Assembly (NCBI GenBank): GCA_003140275.1
Contig: PLJQ01000409.1
Span: 1 to 7,683, forward strand
Direction of reading: 5' to 3'
Length of the DNA stretch: 7,683 bases
DNA from: Limisphaerales bacterium
Lineage (GTDB): Bacteria > Verrucomicrobiota > Verrucomicrobiia > Limisphaerales > PALSA-1396
In this document: one piece after another, positions 1-6,240 of the stretch
How the letters are laid out: each line of letters starts with the position of its first letter
Position numbering within the stretch: the stretch's first letter is position 1
Notes under the pieces: model-generated
Databases searched by the model: none
What the model saw: the letters and a program-made list of their open reading frames with translations, nothing else
What the model was told of the DNA's origin: nothing
Program-made: the position numbers and the translations under genes

Positions 1-45
1 ATCGAATTTCGGAACACCCTCTTTAAGCGTAAAAGAGCAAAAAAA

Positions 46-1176
46 CTAAAGTCCCCTCACACAACGAAACCCGATGCCGTTGTTGGCGCCGACCGGAACG
101 TTTGTGCTGCGAGCGGCGCAACGCGAGGTCAAGGCGGGGTAACTATAACTGCCGCTGCGCGAAACACGAGAGCTCCCGGATGCCGGTCCGCGTGGATCGC
201 TGCCTCCCGCATAAGGCGTAAATGGGTTTGGATACCAATCCCAACACCACTCAAGTACATTCCCAGCCATGTCATACAATCCATATCCGTTCGCTGCAAA
301 TGATCCCAACGGACTCGTCGCGGGTGAGGTTCCTCCAATACTCCCAATTGGGTTATAGCCGTCCGGTCCCAAATCGTAGCTGTAGGATGAAGTATCTCCG
401 TAATAGTTGGCCAAACTTTCACTGATGACGTTGCCCCATGGAAACCGTTGGCCGCTCAACCCGCCCCGCGACGCCTTCTCCCACTCCGCCTCCGTCGGCA
501 ACCGATACCCGGCGGCCGCCCAGTTCGGATAGATTGTTGCCACCTCGCCATTCGTAAATACCTTCGTCAAGCCGGCATCCGTGTAATACACCGGAGTCCT
601 ACCCCCTTGGTGCGACCGCGCATTGCACCACTTCACCACGTCATACCAATCCACCGTCTGCACCGGATGATTCACCGCCTTGCCAGCTCCCGCATTGACG
701 AAGCCATATCCGTGGTTCGTGGCGTACGAATAAACTGACTGCCATTGGCTATAGCTCACCAGGTTCACGTCCAAGTAAAATGCCGACACAATCACATTTG
801 TGGGGACGGCATCGCTCTCGAAATCCAGATTGTCTCCCATCGTGAAACTGCCGGCGGGAATGAACGCCATGCCGGCGGGCGGGTTGAAATCAATGAGCTG
901 GTTGGTGTTGACGCCATTGGTGGTGGGAATCCGGACATAGTCCACCCAATTGGTTCCGCCGGGCAGGGATGAGACGGTCTGGATGGTATAGGTCGCGCCC
1001 GGCTGCGCGTTGCTCCAGACTATCGTGCCATCTCGTCGGAACGAGGTGATTGCCGTTGCCGCCGAGCCGGAAATTCGGAAGAACCGCGTCCCTTGGGCGA
1101 AGGCTTGATGAACGCCAACGGACAGAGCCAGCAACGCTGCCACTAGATTACCGATGAAATGGAGTTCAGTTTTCAT
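46..1176 (-). CDS. Secreted SUMF1/FGE-sulfatase-domain protein
   Basis: Exported protein of 376 aa with a C-terminal formylglycine-generating-enzyme-like (SUMF1, C-type-lectin fold) domain. The ATG at 1176 is chosen because it is followed at once by a typical signal peptide: MKTELHF, a hydrophobic core rich in Leu/Ala/Val, then HQAFAQ near residue 28. An in-frame start 23 codons upstream would bury this signal. Residues about 30-100 form a small domain (GTIVWSNAQPGATYTIQ, then NWVDY) that I associate with Verrucomicrobiota secreted proteins. Residues about 101-374 are the SUMF1 domain: MAFIPAGSFTMGD, YRLPTEAEWEKASRGG (about 224-239), GLYDMAGNVLEW (about 299-310), GFRCVR near the end. The paired catalytic cysteines of true FGE are not evident: the region reads RSGSYSYPALTSRCAARS with a single Cys. 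It is therefore probably a structural or binding version of the fold rather than a sulfatase-activating enzyme. No sulfatase gene is nearby. It ends with TAG. Domain call secure; function unknown. Confidence 0.88.
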   Translation of the reverse strand: MKTELHFIGNLVAALLALSVGVHQAFAQGTRFFRISGSAATAITSFRRDGTIVWSNAQPGATYTIQTVSSLPGGTNWVDYVRIPTTNGVNTNQLIDFNPPAGMAFIPAGSFTMGDNLDFESDAVPTNVIVSAFYLDVNLVSYSQWQSVYSYATNHGYGFVNAGAGKAVNHPVQTVDWYDVVKWCNARSHQGGRTPVYYTDAGLTKVFTNGEVATIYPNWAAAGYRLPTEAEWEKASRGGLSGQRFPWGNVISESLANYYGDTSSYSYDLGPDGYNPIGSIGGTSPATSPLGSFAANGYGLYDMAGNVLEWCWDWYPNPFTPYAGGSDPRGPASGSSRVSRSGSYSYPALTSRCAARSTNVPVGANNGIGFRCVRGL

Positions 1177-1340
1177 AGGAATGATTTTGTCTGGTTTGAA
1201 ATCGCTGTTCACCCACTCGGACCTGTTGCTGAGAACCAAGGCCAATTACCAAAATGCAGCCTGATTTGCAAGAGACGTTTTGGAAGAACTTCTGAAGTTT
1301 GCAACTTTTCGATGGCGACGTTTCGTGTTAATTCTTTCCC

Positions 1341-2105
1341 ATGCCAAAGCCGTTTTCGTCACCGAGCAAGCAGCGCGTCGCCGCATTGCGTCGCGCGTAT
1401 CAGTTGATGCGGGCGCGCTATGGTCATCTGCGCTGGTGGCCGGGTGAAACACCGTTCGAGGTTTGCGTCGGTGCCATTCTCACGCAAAACACGAACTGGG
1501 GAAATGTGGAGCGCGCCATTGCGAATCTCAAAGCGGCCGGTGTTTTGGAGCCGAAAAAACTTTTTGCACTAAGTGAAGGGGATCTGGCGAAGCTTATCCG
1601 GCACGCCGGTTACTTCAACGTGAAGGCGCGGCGGCTGCGCTCATTCCTGCGTTTACTGGTGGATGAATTCGCCGGCGACCTGAGGCGCTTGTTTGCCGGG
1701 GAAACGCCAATCGTGCGCGAACGATTGCTCGCCGTTCACGGCATCGGGCCGGAGACGGCGGACAGCATGTTGCTTTACGCCGGCGGGCATCACAGTTTTG
1801 TCATAGACGCCTACACGAAACGCATTTTCCAACGGCATGGATGGTGGAATGGAGAAGTTCAAAGTCTAAAGTTCAAGGTTCAAAGTTCAAAAGCCACGTC
1901 GGCGAAAGGCAACCCCGTGCAGGATTATGATTTGTTGAAAGTTCTCTGCGAACATTCTTTGAACGAAAATCCGTCTTCTGAACGGCTGGATTATTGGCAG
2001 GATTACCATGCGCAACTAGTCATGGTGGGAAAAGATTTTTGCCGCCCACGCCAGCCGCGTTGCGAGGAGTGTCCATTAAAACCGCTGCTGCCGAAGGAGA
2101 GTTGA
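1341..2105 (+). CDS. Endonuclease III-like HhH-GPD DNA glycosylase
   Basis: Base-excision-repair protein of the endonuclease III/HhH-GPD superfamily, 254 aa, cytoplasmic. The family flips out and removes damaged bases. Visible landmarks: GAILTQNTNWGNVERAI (residues 44-60), the helix-hairpin-helix LLAVHGIGPETAD (129-141), and the catalytic Asp in VIDAYTKR (D156). The position of the lyase lysine of E. coli Nth (GRKTA) holds Glu138 (GPETA), so a monofunctional glycosylase without beta-lyase activity, as in MagIII-like proteins, is more likely than classical Nth; the substrate is not predictable. The C-terminus keeps three cysteines of the [4Fe-4S] motif (C234-x6-C241-x2-C244), but the fourth position is Leu, so the cluster may be absent or ligated differently. 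Between GPD domain and C-terminus, residues about 173-184 are encoded by tandem heptamers (1857-1891), an apparent in-frame insertion. It starts with ATG, ends with TGA, has no clear ribosome site, and is divergent from the SUMF1-domain gene. Confidence 0.9.
   Translation: MPKPFSSPSKQRVAALRRAYQLMRARYGHLRWWPGETPFEVCVGAILTQNTNWGNVERAIANLKAAGVLEPKKLFALSEGDLAKLIRHAGYFNVKARRLRSFLRLLVDEFAGDLRRLFAGETPIVRERLLAVHGIGPETADSMLLYAGGHHSFVIDAYTKRIFQRHGWWNGEVQSLKFKVQSSKATSAKGNPVQDYDLLKVLCEHSLNENPSSERLDYWQDYHAQLVMVGKDFCRPRQPRCEECPLKPLLPKES
1857..1891 (+). repeat. Five tandem AT-rich heptamers inside the glycosylase gene
   Basis: Five consecutive 7-mers of consensus GTTCAAA: GTTCAAA, GTCTAAA, GTTCAAG, GTTCAAA, GTTCAAA. 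They lie wholly inside the coding region and are read as VQSLKFKVQSSK (residues 173-184), a lysine-rich linker, without breaking the frame. The unit length of 7 is not a multiple of 3, so any change in copy number not divisible by three would shift the frame. Similar GTTCAAAG-type repeats are, from memory, scattered through some environmental bacterial genomes; this could not be checked here. Confidence 0.85.
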
Positions 2106-2221
2106 GAGTCTGTCGGCATGGTTTGCGCCGGTGCGTTTGGGTTCCCAGTTCACGGCGCTGTCTGAAGTAAGCAGGAGATGCCTGAGATATTCCCGGAAAT
2201 GCTCGATCCTTCGGCATTATA

Positions 2222-2244
2222 GAGCGTACCTCAAAAAGAATGTC
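2222..2244 (+). repeat. IS630 left terminal inverted repeat
   Basis: It begins GAGCGTACC and ends with the 14-mer TCAAAAAGAATGTC. Compared with the complement of the right end, 17 of 23 positions match, with all six mismatches in the outer nine bases. It is preceded by TA at 2220-2221. Confidence 0.85.
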
Positions 2245-2253
2245 GAAAAAGAG

Positions 2254-2280
2254 CTTGTACTTTTAACGATAACGTACAAG
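2254..2280. repeat. Perfect 7-bp inverted repeat upstream of the transposase
   Basis: CTTGTAC (2254-2260) and GTACAAG (2274-2280) are exact reverse complements separated by 13 bp. The pair lies between the left terminal repeat and the first transposase ATG (2286). It could be a transposase sub-terminal binding site, an operator, or an mRNA hairpin limiting transposase translation. The symmetry is certain; the role is inferred. Confidence 0.6.
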
Positions 2281-2352
2281 GTTTTATGCTGTGGGACGGC
2301 CACGGCTTGCAACTCAATCGCGAAAACGCCACGCTCGAAGAGCTCGAGCGCG

Positions 2353-3324
2353 ATGGATTGCACGCCTTCCAAGAAAGTGTTTATCCGCCTCCAAGCCCTG
2401 GCCGAGTTGTATCGCCACCAACCGTGGGAGCGCGAGGGCCTGTTGAGCCGGGTGGTCGAGCGCCAATGGCTGCGTTGGCTTCATCTCTTCAACGCCCGTG
2501 GGATTGACGGGTTGATTCCCAAGGCGAGTTCAGGCCGCGCCCGCAAGCTGGACGTGCAACGTTTCGTCCACGAGGTGCTGCCCGTCGTGCGCCAACCCCA
2601 AGCGGTCCAAGAACAACACTGGACGGGCGTCAAACTCCACGGCTGGCTACGGCAACAACTGCAAGTCGAGTTGCGTTACAGCACCCTGCTGCGCTACCTG
2701 CATGAACAGGATTTCCGGCTCAAAGTGCCGCGCCCCTGGCCCGAAGGGCAGCACGAGGCGCTCCGGCAGAAGTTGGTTGCCGAACTCCAAGTCCTCATCG
2801 CCGATCCGCAGGTCGAACTGTGGTTTGGCGACGAAACCGGGGTGGAAGGCGATCCGCGTCCCCGCCGCCGCTGGGCGCACAAGTCCGACCGGATCAAGAC
2901 GCCCTATCACGGAATCCATCTGCGCCAAAATGTGCTGGGGGCCGTCTGCCCGCAGAGCGGCCAATGCGCCGCGTTGATCTTCAACCATTGCGACAGTGAA
3001 GTCTTCCAATCCTTCCTCGATCACCTCGCCCAGAGCGTACCCAACGACCCCAACAAAAGACGCTACCTGATCCTCGACAACGCCTCCTGGCACAAAGTCA
3101 AACGGCTCCACTGGCATCACTTCACGCCCAAATTTCTGCCGCCCTATTCACCCGACCTCAATCCGATTGAACGTCTGTGGCTGGGCCTCAAAGCGGAATT
3201 CTTCGCCGACTTTATCGCCAAAACCAGTGAAGCACTGATCACTCAACTCATCAAGGGCCTGCGTCACTTTCTAAACTCGCCGACAACCACCGCACGCCTT
3301 TGCTCACTCAAAACCGCTTTATGA
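2353..3324 (+). CDS. IS630-family transposase (probable N-terminal frame break)
   Basis: DDE transposase that cuts and pastes its own element at TA dinucleotides. Visible: a helix-turn-helix-like N-terminal region (RLQALAELYRHQPWE to FNARGIDGLIPK), then the catalytic core with WFGDETGVEGD (first Asp), YLILDNASWHK (second Asp) and PPYSPDLNPIERLWLGLK (Glu). The spacing between second Asp and Glu is 30 residues, shorter than the common DD34E. The frame is open back to 2131, but its translation before about 2370 is cysteine/serine-rich, not protein-like, and crosses the IS boundary. A better N-terminus lies in another frame from ATG 2286 (LQLNRENATLEELERDGL, then HAFQESV) and would need a +1 shift near 2370-2382 to join the core. 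No obvious programmed slippery site is seen there. I therefore give the ATG at 2353 (323 aa) as the shortest intact reading. The gene may be inactivated, frameshifted, or simply start there. Confidence 0.82.
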   Translation: MDCTPSKKVFIRLQALAELYRHQPWEREGLLSRVVERQWLRWLHLFNARGIDGLIPKASSGRARKLDVQRFVHEVLPVVRQPQAVQEQHWTGVKLHGWLRQQLQVELRYSTLLRYLHEQDFRLKVPRPWPEGQHEALRQKLVAELQVLIADPQVELWFGDETGVEGDPRPRRRWAHKSDRIKTPYHGIHLRQNVLGAVCPQSGQCAALIFNHCDSEVFQSFLDHLAQSVPNDPNKRRYLILDNASWHKVKRLHWHHFTPKFLPPYSPDLNPIERLWLGLKAEFFADFIAKTSEALITQLIKGLRHFLNSPTTTARLCSLKTAL

Positions 3325-3345
3325 CATTCTTTTTGAAAACTGTTC
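3323..3345 (-). repeat. IS630 right terminal inverted repeat
   Basis: GACATTCTTTTTGA (3323-3336) followed by AAACTGTTC. Its inner 14 bases are the exact reverse complement of the left end. It overlaps the last two bases of the transposase TGA stop (3322-3324) and is followed by TA at 3346-3347. Confidence 0.85.
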
Positions 3346-3408
3346 TAGTACAGAATCTCGGCTTGTTTTCGACCACCAACTGGTTTATCTGTCTGCGGGC
3401 ATTGCCAC

Positions 3409-4185
3409 ATGAACAAAACCCTCGTCATCGTGCCGACTTACAATGAGCGGGAAAATCTTACCGCGCTGGTGGCGCGCGTGTTCGCTTTGCCGGTGCTGGT
3501 TGACCTGCTGGTGGTGGACGATAATTCACCGGATGGCACCGGCCATCTGGCCGATCAACTCGCTGCCCGACACAGTTCGATTCATGTGCTGCATCGCGCC
3601 GAAAAGAACGGGCTGGGGCGCGCCTATTGCGCCGGATTTGCCTGGGCGCTGGAACGCGATTACGAGTTCATCATGGAAATGGACGGAGATTTTTCCCACA
3701 ACCCGGATGACATTCCCGCGTTTCTGGACGCGGCGAAGGACGCGGATCTCGTTCTCGGCTCGCGCTATTGCAACGGCATTCGCGTCATCAATTGGCCGTT
3801 GAGCCGGCTGATGTTGAGCAAAGGGGCCGCCAAATATGTGAAAAGCATCACCGGCATGCCGTTCACCGATCCGACCGGCGGTTTCAAATGTTTTCGGCGT
3901 CACGCCCTGCAAGCAATCGCCCTGCAAGGGATTCGCTCCAACGGTTACAGCTTTCAGATTGAGATGACACATAAAATCTGGCGGCAGGGAATGAGAATTA
4001 TCGAAGTGCCGATCATCTTCACTGAACGCGTTCAGGGCAGCTCCAAAATGTCTGGAAAGATCGTCCGCGAAGCGCTCTGGATGGTCTGGCGATTATTATT
4101 CCAAAATGGTCTGCGTCGTCGGCCAAGCGGCGCGCATGTGAATCGTTCGGTTGCCGGGAAACAAAGCGCCGGGCAATCCAGTTGA
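3409..4185 (+). CDS. Polyprenol/dolichyl-phosphate mannose synthase-like glycosyltransferase (GT2)
   Basis: Family-2 glycosyltransferase of 258 aa, of the type that transfers a sugar (typically mannose from GDP-mannose) to a polyprenyl phosphate at the inner membrane face, making a lipid-linked donor for glycan or protein glycosylation. Motifs in order: IVPTYNERENL (7-17, nucleotide-sugar binding), VVDDNSPDGT (35-44), MDGDFSHNP (91-99, metal-binding DxD region), GSRY (117-120), FTDPTGGFKCFRR (152-164), NGYSFQIEM (178-186) and EVPIIFTERVQGSSKMS (199-215). This set is characteristic of DPM1-like enzymes. There are no C-terminal membrane segments, so it resembles the short catalytic-only form; the last 25 residues are a basic, Ser/Gly-rich tail. 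Start is ATG with no clear ribosome site. It lies just right of the IS630 element, so insertion may have altered its promoter. The sugar donor is inferred from family. Confidence 0.9.
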   Translation: MNKTLVIVPTYNERENLTALVARVFALPVLVDLLVVDDNSPDGTGHLADQLAARHSSIHVLHRAEKNGLGRAYCAGFAWALERDYEFIMEMDGDFSHNPDDIPAFLDAAKDADLVLGSRYCNGIRVINWPLSRLMLSKGAAKYVKSITGMPFTDPTGGFKCFRRHALQAIALQGIRSNGYSFQIEMTHKIWRQGMRIIEVPIIFTERVQGSSKMSGKIVREALWMVWRLLFQNGLRRRPSGAHVNRSVAGKQSAGQSS

Positions 4186-4273
4186 CTGAGAACGCAGCAA
4201 ATCGTCGTCAAAATCAAAATAAGGCGACGAGTTCAACTTGCCATCCTTGCTGCCGCTCGTCATTGTTTCCGCG

Positions 4274-4834
4274 ATGATTACAATGATTGTCGGCACCAAC
4301 CGGCCTGGCAGCAATACCCGCCGGGTAGCCAACCACATCGAGGAGATTTACACGGCACTGAAAACACCGTTGCGCGTTCTCGACCTTGCCAAACTGCCGC
4401 CGGAAATTTTCTCGCCCGCGTCCTACGCCGAAAAACCGAAGGCGTTCCATCCGTTTGCCAATGCTGTTCTCGAAGCGTCGGGTTTGGTCGTCGTGACGCC
4501 GGAATACAACGGCAGCATCCCGGGTATCCTGAAATATTTCATCGACATGTTGGAGTTCCCGGAGAGTTTTGAGAAACGGCCCGTGTGCTTTGTTGGCCTG
4601 GCGGCCGGACTGTGGGGCGCGCTGCGGCCAGTCGAACAGTTGCAGGCCATCTTCGGTTACCGCAACGCTCATATTTACCCGGAACGTGTCTTCCTCCCGC
4701 AAGTGAACAAGCTCCTGGACGACATAGGCCGGTTGAAGAGTCAGGAAATTCTGGAGCGGTTGAAAGCGCAGGCCGAAGGGTTCATCGAGTTTGTCGAATG
4801 CTTGAAGCCCAAAGAATCGCGAGGAACGAAGTAA
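4274..4834 (+). CDS. NAD(P)H-dependent FMN reductase family protein
   Basis: Flavodoxin-fold oxidoreductase (FMN_red family), 186 aa from ATG 4274. It would bind FMN and use NAD(P)H to reduce flavin, quinones or similar substrates in the cytoplasm. Landmarks: first beta strand and phosphate-binding loop MIVGTNRPGSNTRRVA (4-19), TPEYNGSIPGILKYFID (75-91, FMN-contacting), and GLAAGLWGALRPVEQL (108-123). The frame is open to a TTG at 4238, but the fold begins at the MITMIVGTNR strand, so ATG 4274 or 4283 is preferred; no ribosome site decides between them. The gap after the mannose-synthase-like gene is about 90 bp (52 bp from the TTG), same strand, so co-transcription is possible, though no functional link is evident. 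The C-terminus is helical and charged (EILERLKAQAEGFIEF). Physiological substrate unknown. Confidence 0.88.
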   Translation: MITMIVGTNRPGSNTRRVANHIEEIYTALKTPLRVLDLAKLPPEIFSPASYAEKPKAFHPFANAVLEASGLVVVTPEYNGSIPGILKYFIDMLEFPESFEKRPVCFVGLAAGLWGALRPVEQLQAIFGYRNAHIYPERVFLPQVNKLLDDIGRLKSQEILERLKAQAEGFIEFVECLKPKESRGTK

Positions 4835-5154
4835 GCAAAGATGAAACATAAGGAACAAAACAAGCGGCTCGCCGTTTGCAGTTGGTCGTTGCAAGCTCCA
4901 AAGCCACACAATCCTAAATGAAATCAATGGTTTTATGCGTTTCTCGCGCTGCAAAAAAGCCGAGTCATAACGGAAAGTCATAACAAATCGCTAAAAGTCG
5001 CCTATAACGCGGAAGTGAATATCACCACTTCCTGAGCAAGCATCGGCTGGCAATTGCCAAGATTTGAGTAGCGGTTTGTTCTCCACGCCGTAAGCTGTGT
5101 ACGACACTAAGCCCGACCGTTTCAAATCATGCCGATTGAAGAAAGCCGCAACCC
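4835..5154. other. Non-coding spacer between reductase and PEP-CTERM genes
   Basis: About 320 bp with no supportable gene. Contents noted: a repeated AGTCATAAC (around 4964 and 4976), a 7-bp stem-loop at 5011-5032, and a 9-codon open frame (ATG 5129 to TGA 5156) whose stop overlaps the GTG of the next gene. The promoter of the PEP-CTERM genes presumably lies here, but I see no convincing -35/-10 pair. Confidence 0.6.
5011..5032. repeat. Stem-loop GGAAGTG / CACTTCC
   Basis: Perfect 7-bp inverted repeat, GGAAGTG (5011-5017) and CACTTCC (5026-5032), with an 8-nt loop. No T-run follows on either side, so it is not a standard intrinsic terminator. It may be an operator or RNA hairpin upstream of the PEP-CTERM genes, or chance. 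Confidence 0.4.
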
Positions 5155-5757
5155 GTGAAAACCACAATCCAAATCCTCATCGGCGTGGCCCTCCTTAACG
5201 CGGCTCATGCCGACACGGTTTATCTGAACAACGTCAGCGCCGGCGAAATCGCCACCTTCACGCCGGGCATAATTGCCCCCACCGGCGGCGCCGGTTTGCC
5301 AAGTTTCTTTCTGCAAGATGATCGGCTGATCAGTTCCATCACGATCCAGAGGTTCTTCGTCGTGTTCGATGCTCACGATCAACCGGAAGTCACCCCGACC
5401 ATGTGGCAGGCTATCTTCATGACCGACGGTCCGAACGAGCTTAACCACTTCTTTGACGAACCAACCGGAGCGATTGACACCTTTGGATTGGTCACGCCCA
5501 CGGATACCGTCGAGTTGGTCTCCGGTCTCAACGATGACGAGAGTCCGATGTATAACCAGGGCTTCCGCCAAGCCACAATCAACGAAGCTCAAACCTGGTC
5601 GTTCGGTTTCAACGTGCTCGCCTATGACACCGTTCCTGAGCCGTCCACACTAGCGTTGGTGTGCGGCGGATTGCTGGCGTTGTACGCCGTGCGCCTGTAT
5701 CACAACTTCCGTATGGTGTCAGTGCCAGTCGGAGCTATACCCAAATCCAAAACATGA
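5155..5757 (+). CDS. PEP-CTERM sorting domain protein, intact paralogue
   Basis: Exported protein of 200 aa. It has a signal peptide (residues 1-19, MKTTIQILIG to AAHA, then DTVYLNN), a beta-rich body of unknown function (20-158) and a C-terminal PEP-CTERM signal: VPEPSTLAL, a hydrophobic segment (GGLLALYAV) and a basic end (R180, R186). Such signals are recognised by exosortase, which cuts near PEP and releases or transfers the protein to the cell surface; no exosortase is in the window. The body contains a stretch shared almost unchanged with the next gene (ITIQ..FFVVFDAH to FGLVTPTDTVEL). Unusually, 14 residues (MVSVPVGAIPKSKT) follow the basic stop of the sorting signal, where these proteins normally end. 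Start GTG 5155 is supported by the signal peptide, with a weak purine-rich GAAGAAAG upstream. Its TGA overlaps the ATG of the next copy (ATGA, 5754-5757), implying translational coupling. Confidence 0.85.
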   Translation: MKTTIQILIGVALLNAAHADTVYLNNVSAGEIATFTPGIIAPTGGAGLPSFFLQDDRLISSITIQRFFVVFDAHDQPEVTPTMWQAIFMTDGPNELNHFFDEPTGAIDTFGLVTPTDTVELVSGLNDDESPMYNQGFRQATINEAQTWSFGFNVLAYDTVPEPSTLALVCGGLLALYAVRLYHNFRMVSVPVGAIPKSKT

Positions 5758-6240
5758 AAATACTCACAGCAATACTACTTGGCAGTTTAATCTCAGTTCA
5801 AGCCGACACGGTTTAGCTGAATAATGTCGGTGCCAGTGACATCGCCACGTTCACTCCCGGCGTGCTCAATCCCACGGGCGAATTAGGCAGCGGCGACAAC
5901 TGGTCTCTCTACCTTCAGAACGCGGGCAACATCAGTTCCATCACGATCCAGACGTTCTTCGTCGTGTTCGATGCTCACGGTCAACCGGAAGTCACCCCGA
6001 CCATGTGGCAGGCTATCTTCATGACCGACGGTCCGAACGAGCTTAACCACTTCTTTGACGAACCGGCTGGAGCGATTGACACCTTTGGATTGGTCACACC
6101 CACGGACACCGTAGAATTGCTTACTGGCCTCGAAGATGATGAGAGTCCGATGTATAACGGTGGCTTTCGTCAGGCCACAATCAACGAAGCGCAGACCTGG
6201 TCTTACGGTTTCAACGTGCTCGCCTACGAGACGGTTCCTG
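5211..6240 (+). repeat. Tandem gene duplication of PEP-CTERM genes
   Basis: The two copies align from the end of the signal peptide to the PEP motif (about 5211-5640 against 5804-6242), with an offset of 593 bp at the start and 602 bp after the short insertion. Positions 5379-5462 and 5981-6064 are identical over 84 bp, including third codon positions. The signal peptides, the region around 5270-5330 and the C-terminal hydrophobic segments are clearly diverged. Confidence 0.85.

Larger units (their letters stand above)
2222..3345 (+). mobile_element. IS630-family insertion sequence, both ends intact
   Basis: An element of about 1,124 bp containing one transposase gene, with terminal inverted repeats at 2222-2244 and 3323-3345. 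The inner 14 bp of each end are perfectly complementary (TCAAAAAGAATGTC at 2231-2244, GACATTCTTTTTGA at 3323-3336), and the outer 9 bp match at only three positions. TA dinucleotides flank it at 2220-2221 and 3346-3347, as expected for the TA target duplication of IS630/Tc1-mariner elements. It sits between the glycosylase gene and the mannose-synthase-like gene; precise excision would restore a spacer of about 175 bp. The transposase stop codon overlaps the right repeat. Confidence 0.87.

Noticed and set aside
19..37. CTCTTT/AAAGAG inverted repeat near the left edge, as terminator of the SUMF1-domain gene
   Set aside because: On the gene's strand the T-run comes before the weak 6-bp stem, not after it, so it does not fit an intrinsic terminator.
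2131..2352. N-terminal extension of the transposase reading frame back to 2131
   Set aside because: It crosses the left IS boundary, is rich in Cys/Ser with no family resemblance, and a better N-terminus exists in another frame.
4238..4273. TTG start for the FMN reductase, adding MPSLLPLVIVSA
   Set aside because: The flavodoxin-fold strand begins at the later ATG; the addition is hydrophobic and unsupported by a ribosome site.
5129..5158. Nine-codon open frame whose TGA overlaps the GTG of the PEP-CTERM gene, possible leader peptide
   Set aside because: Too short to support without conservation data; the overlap may be chance.
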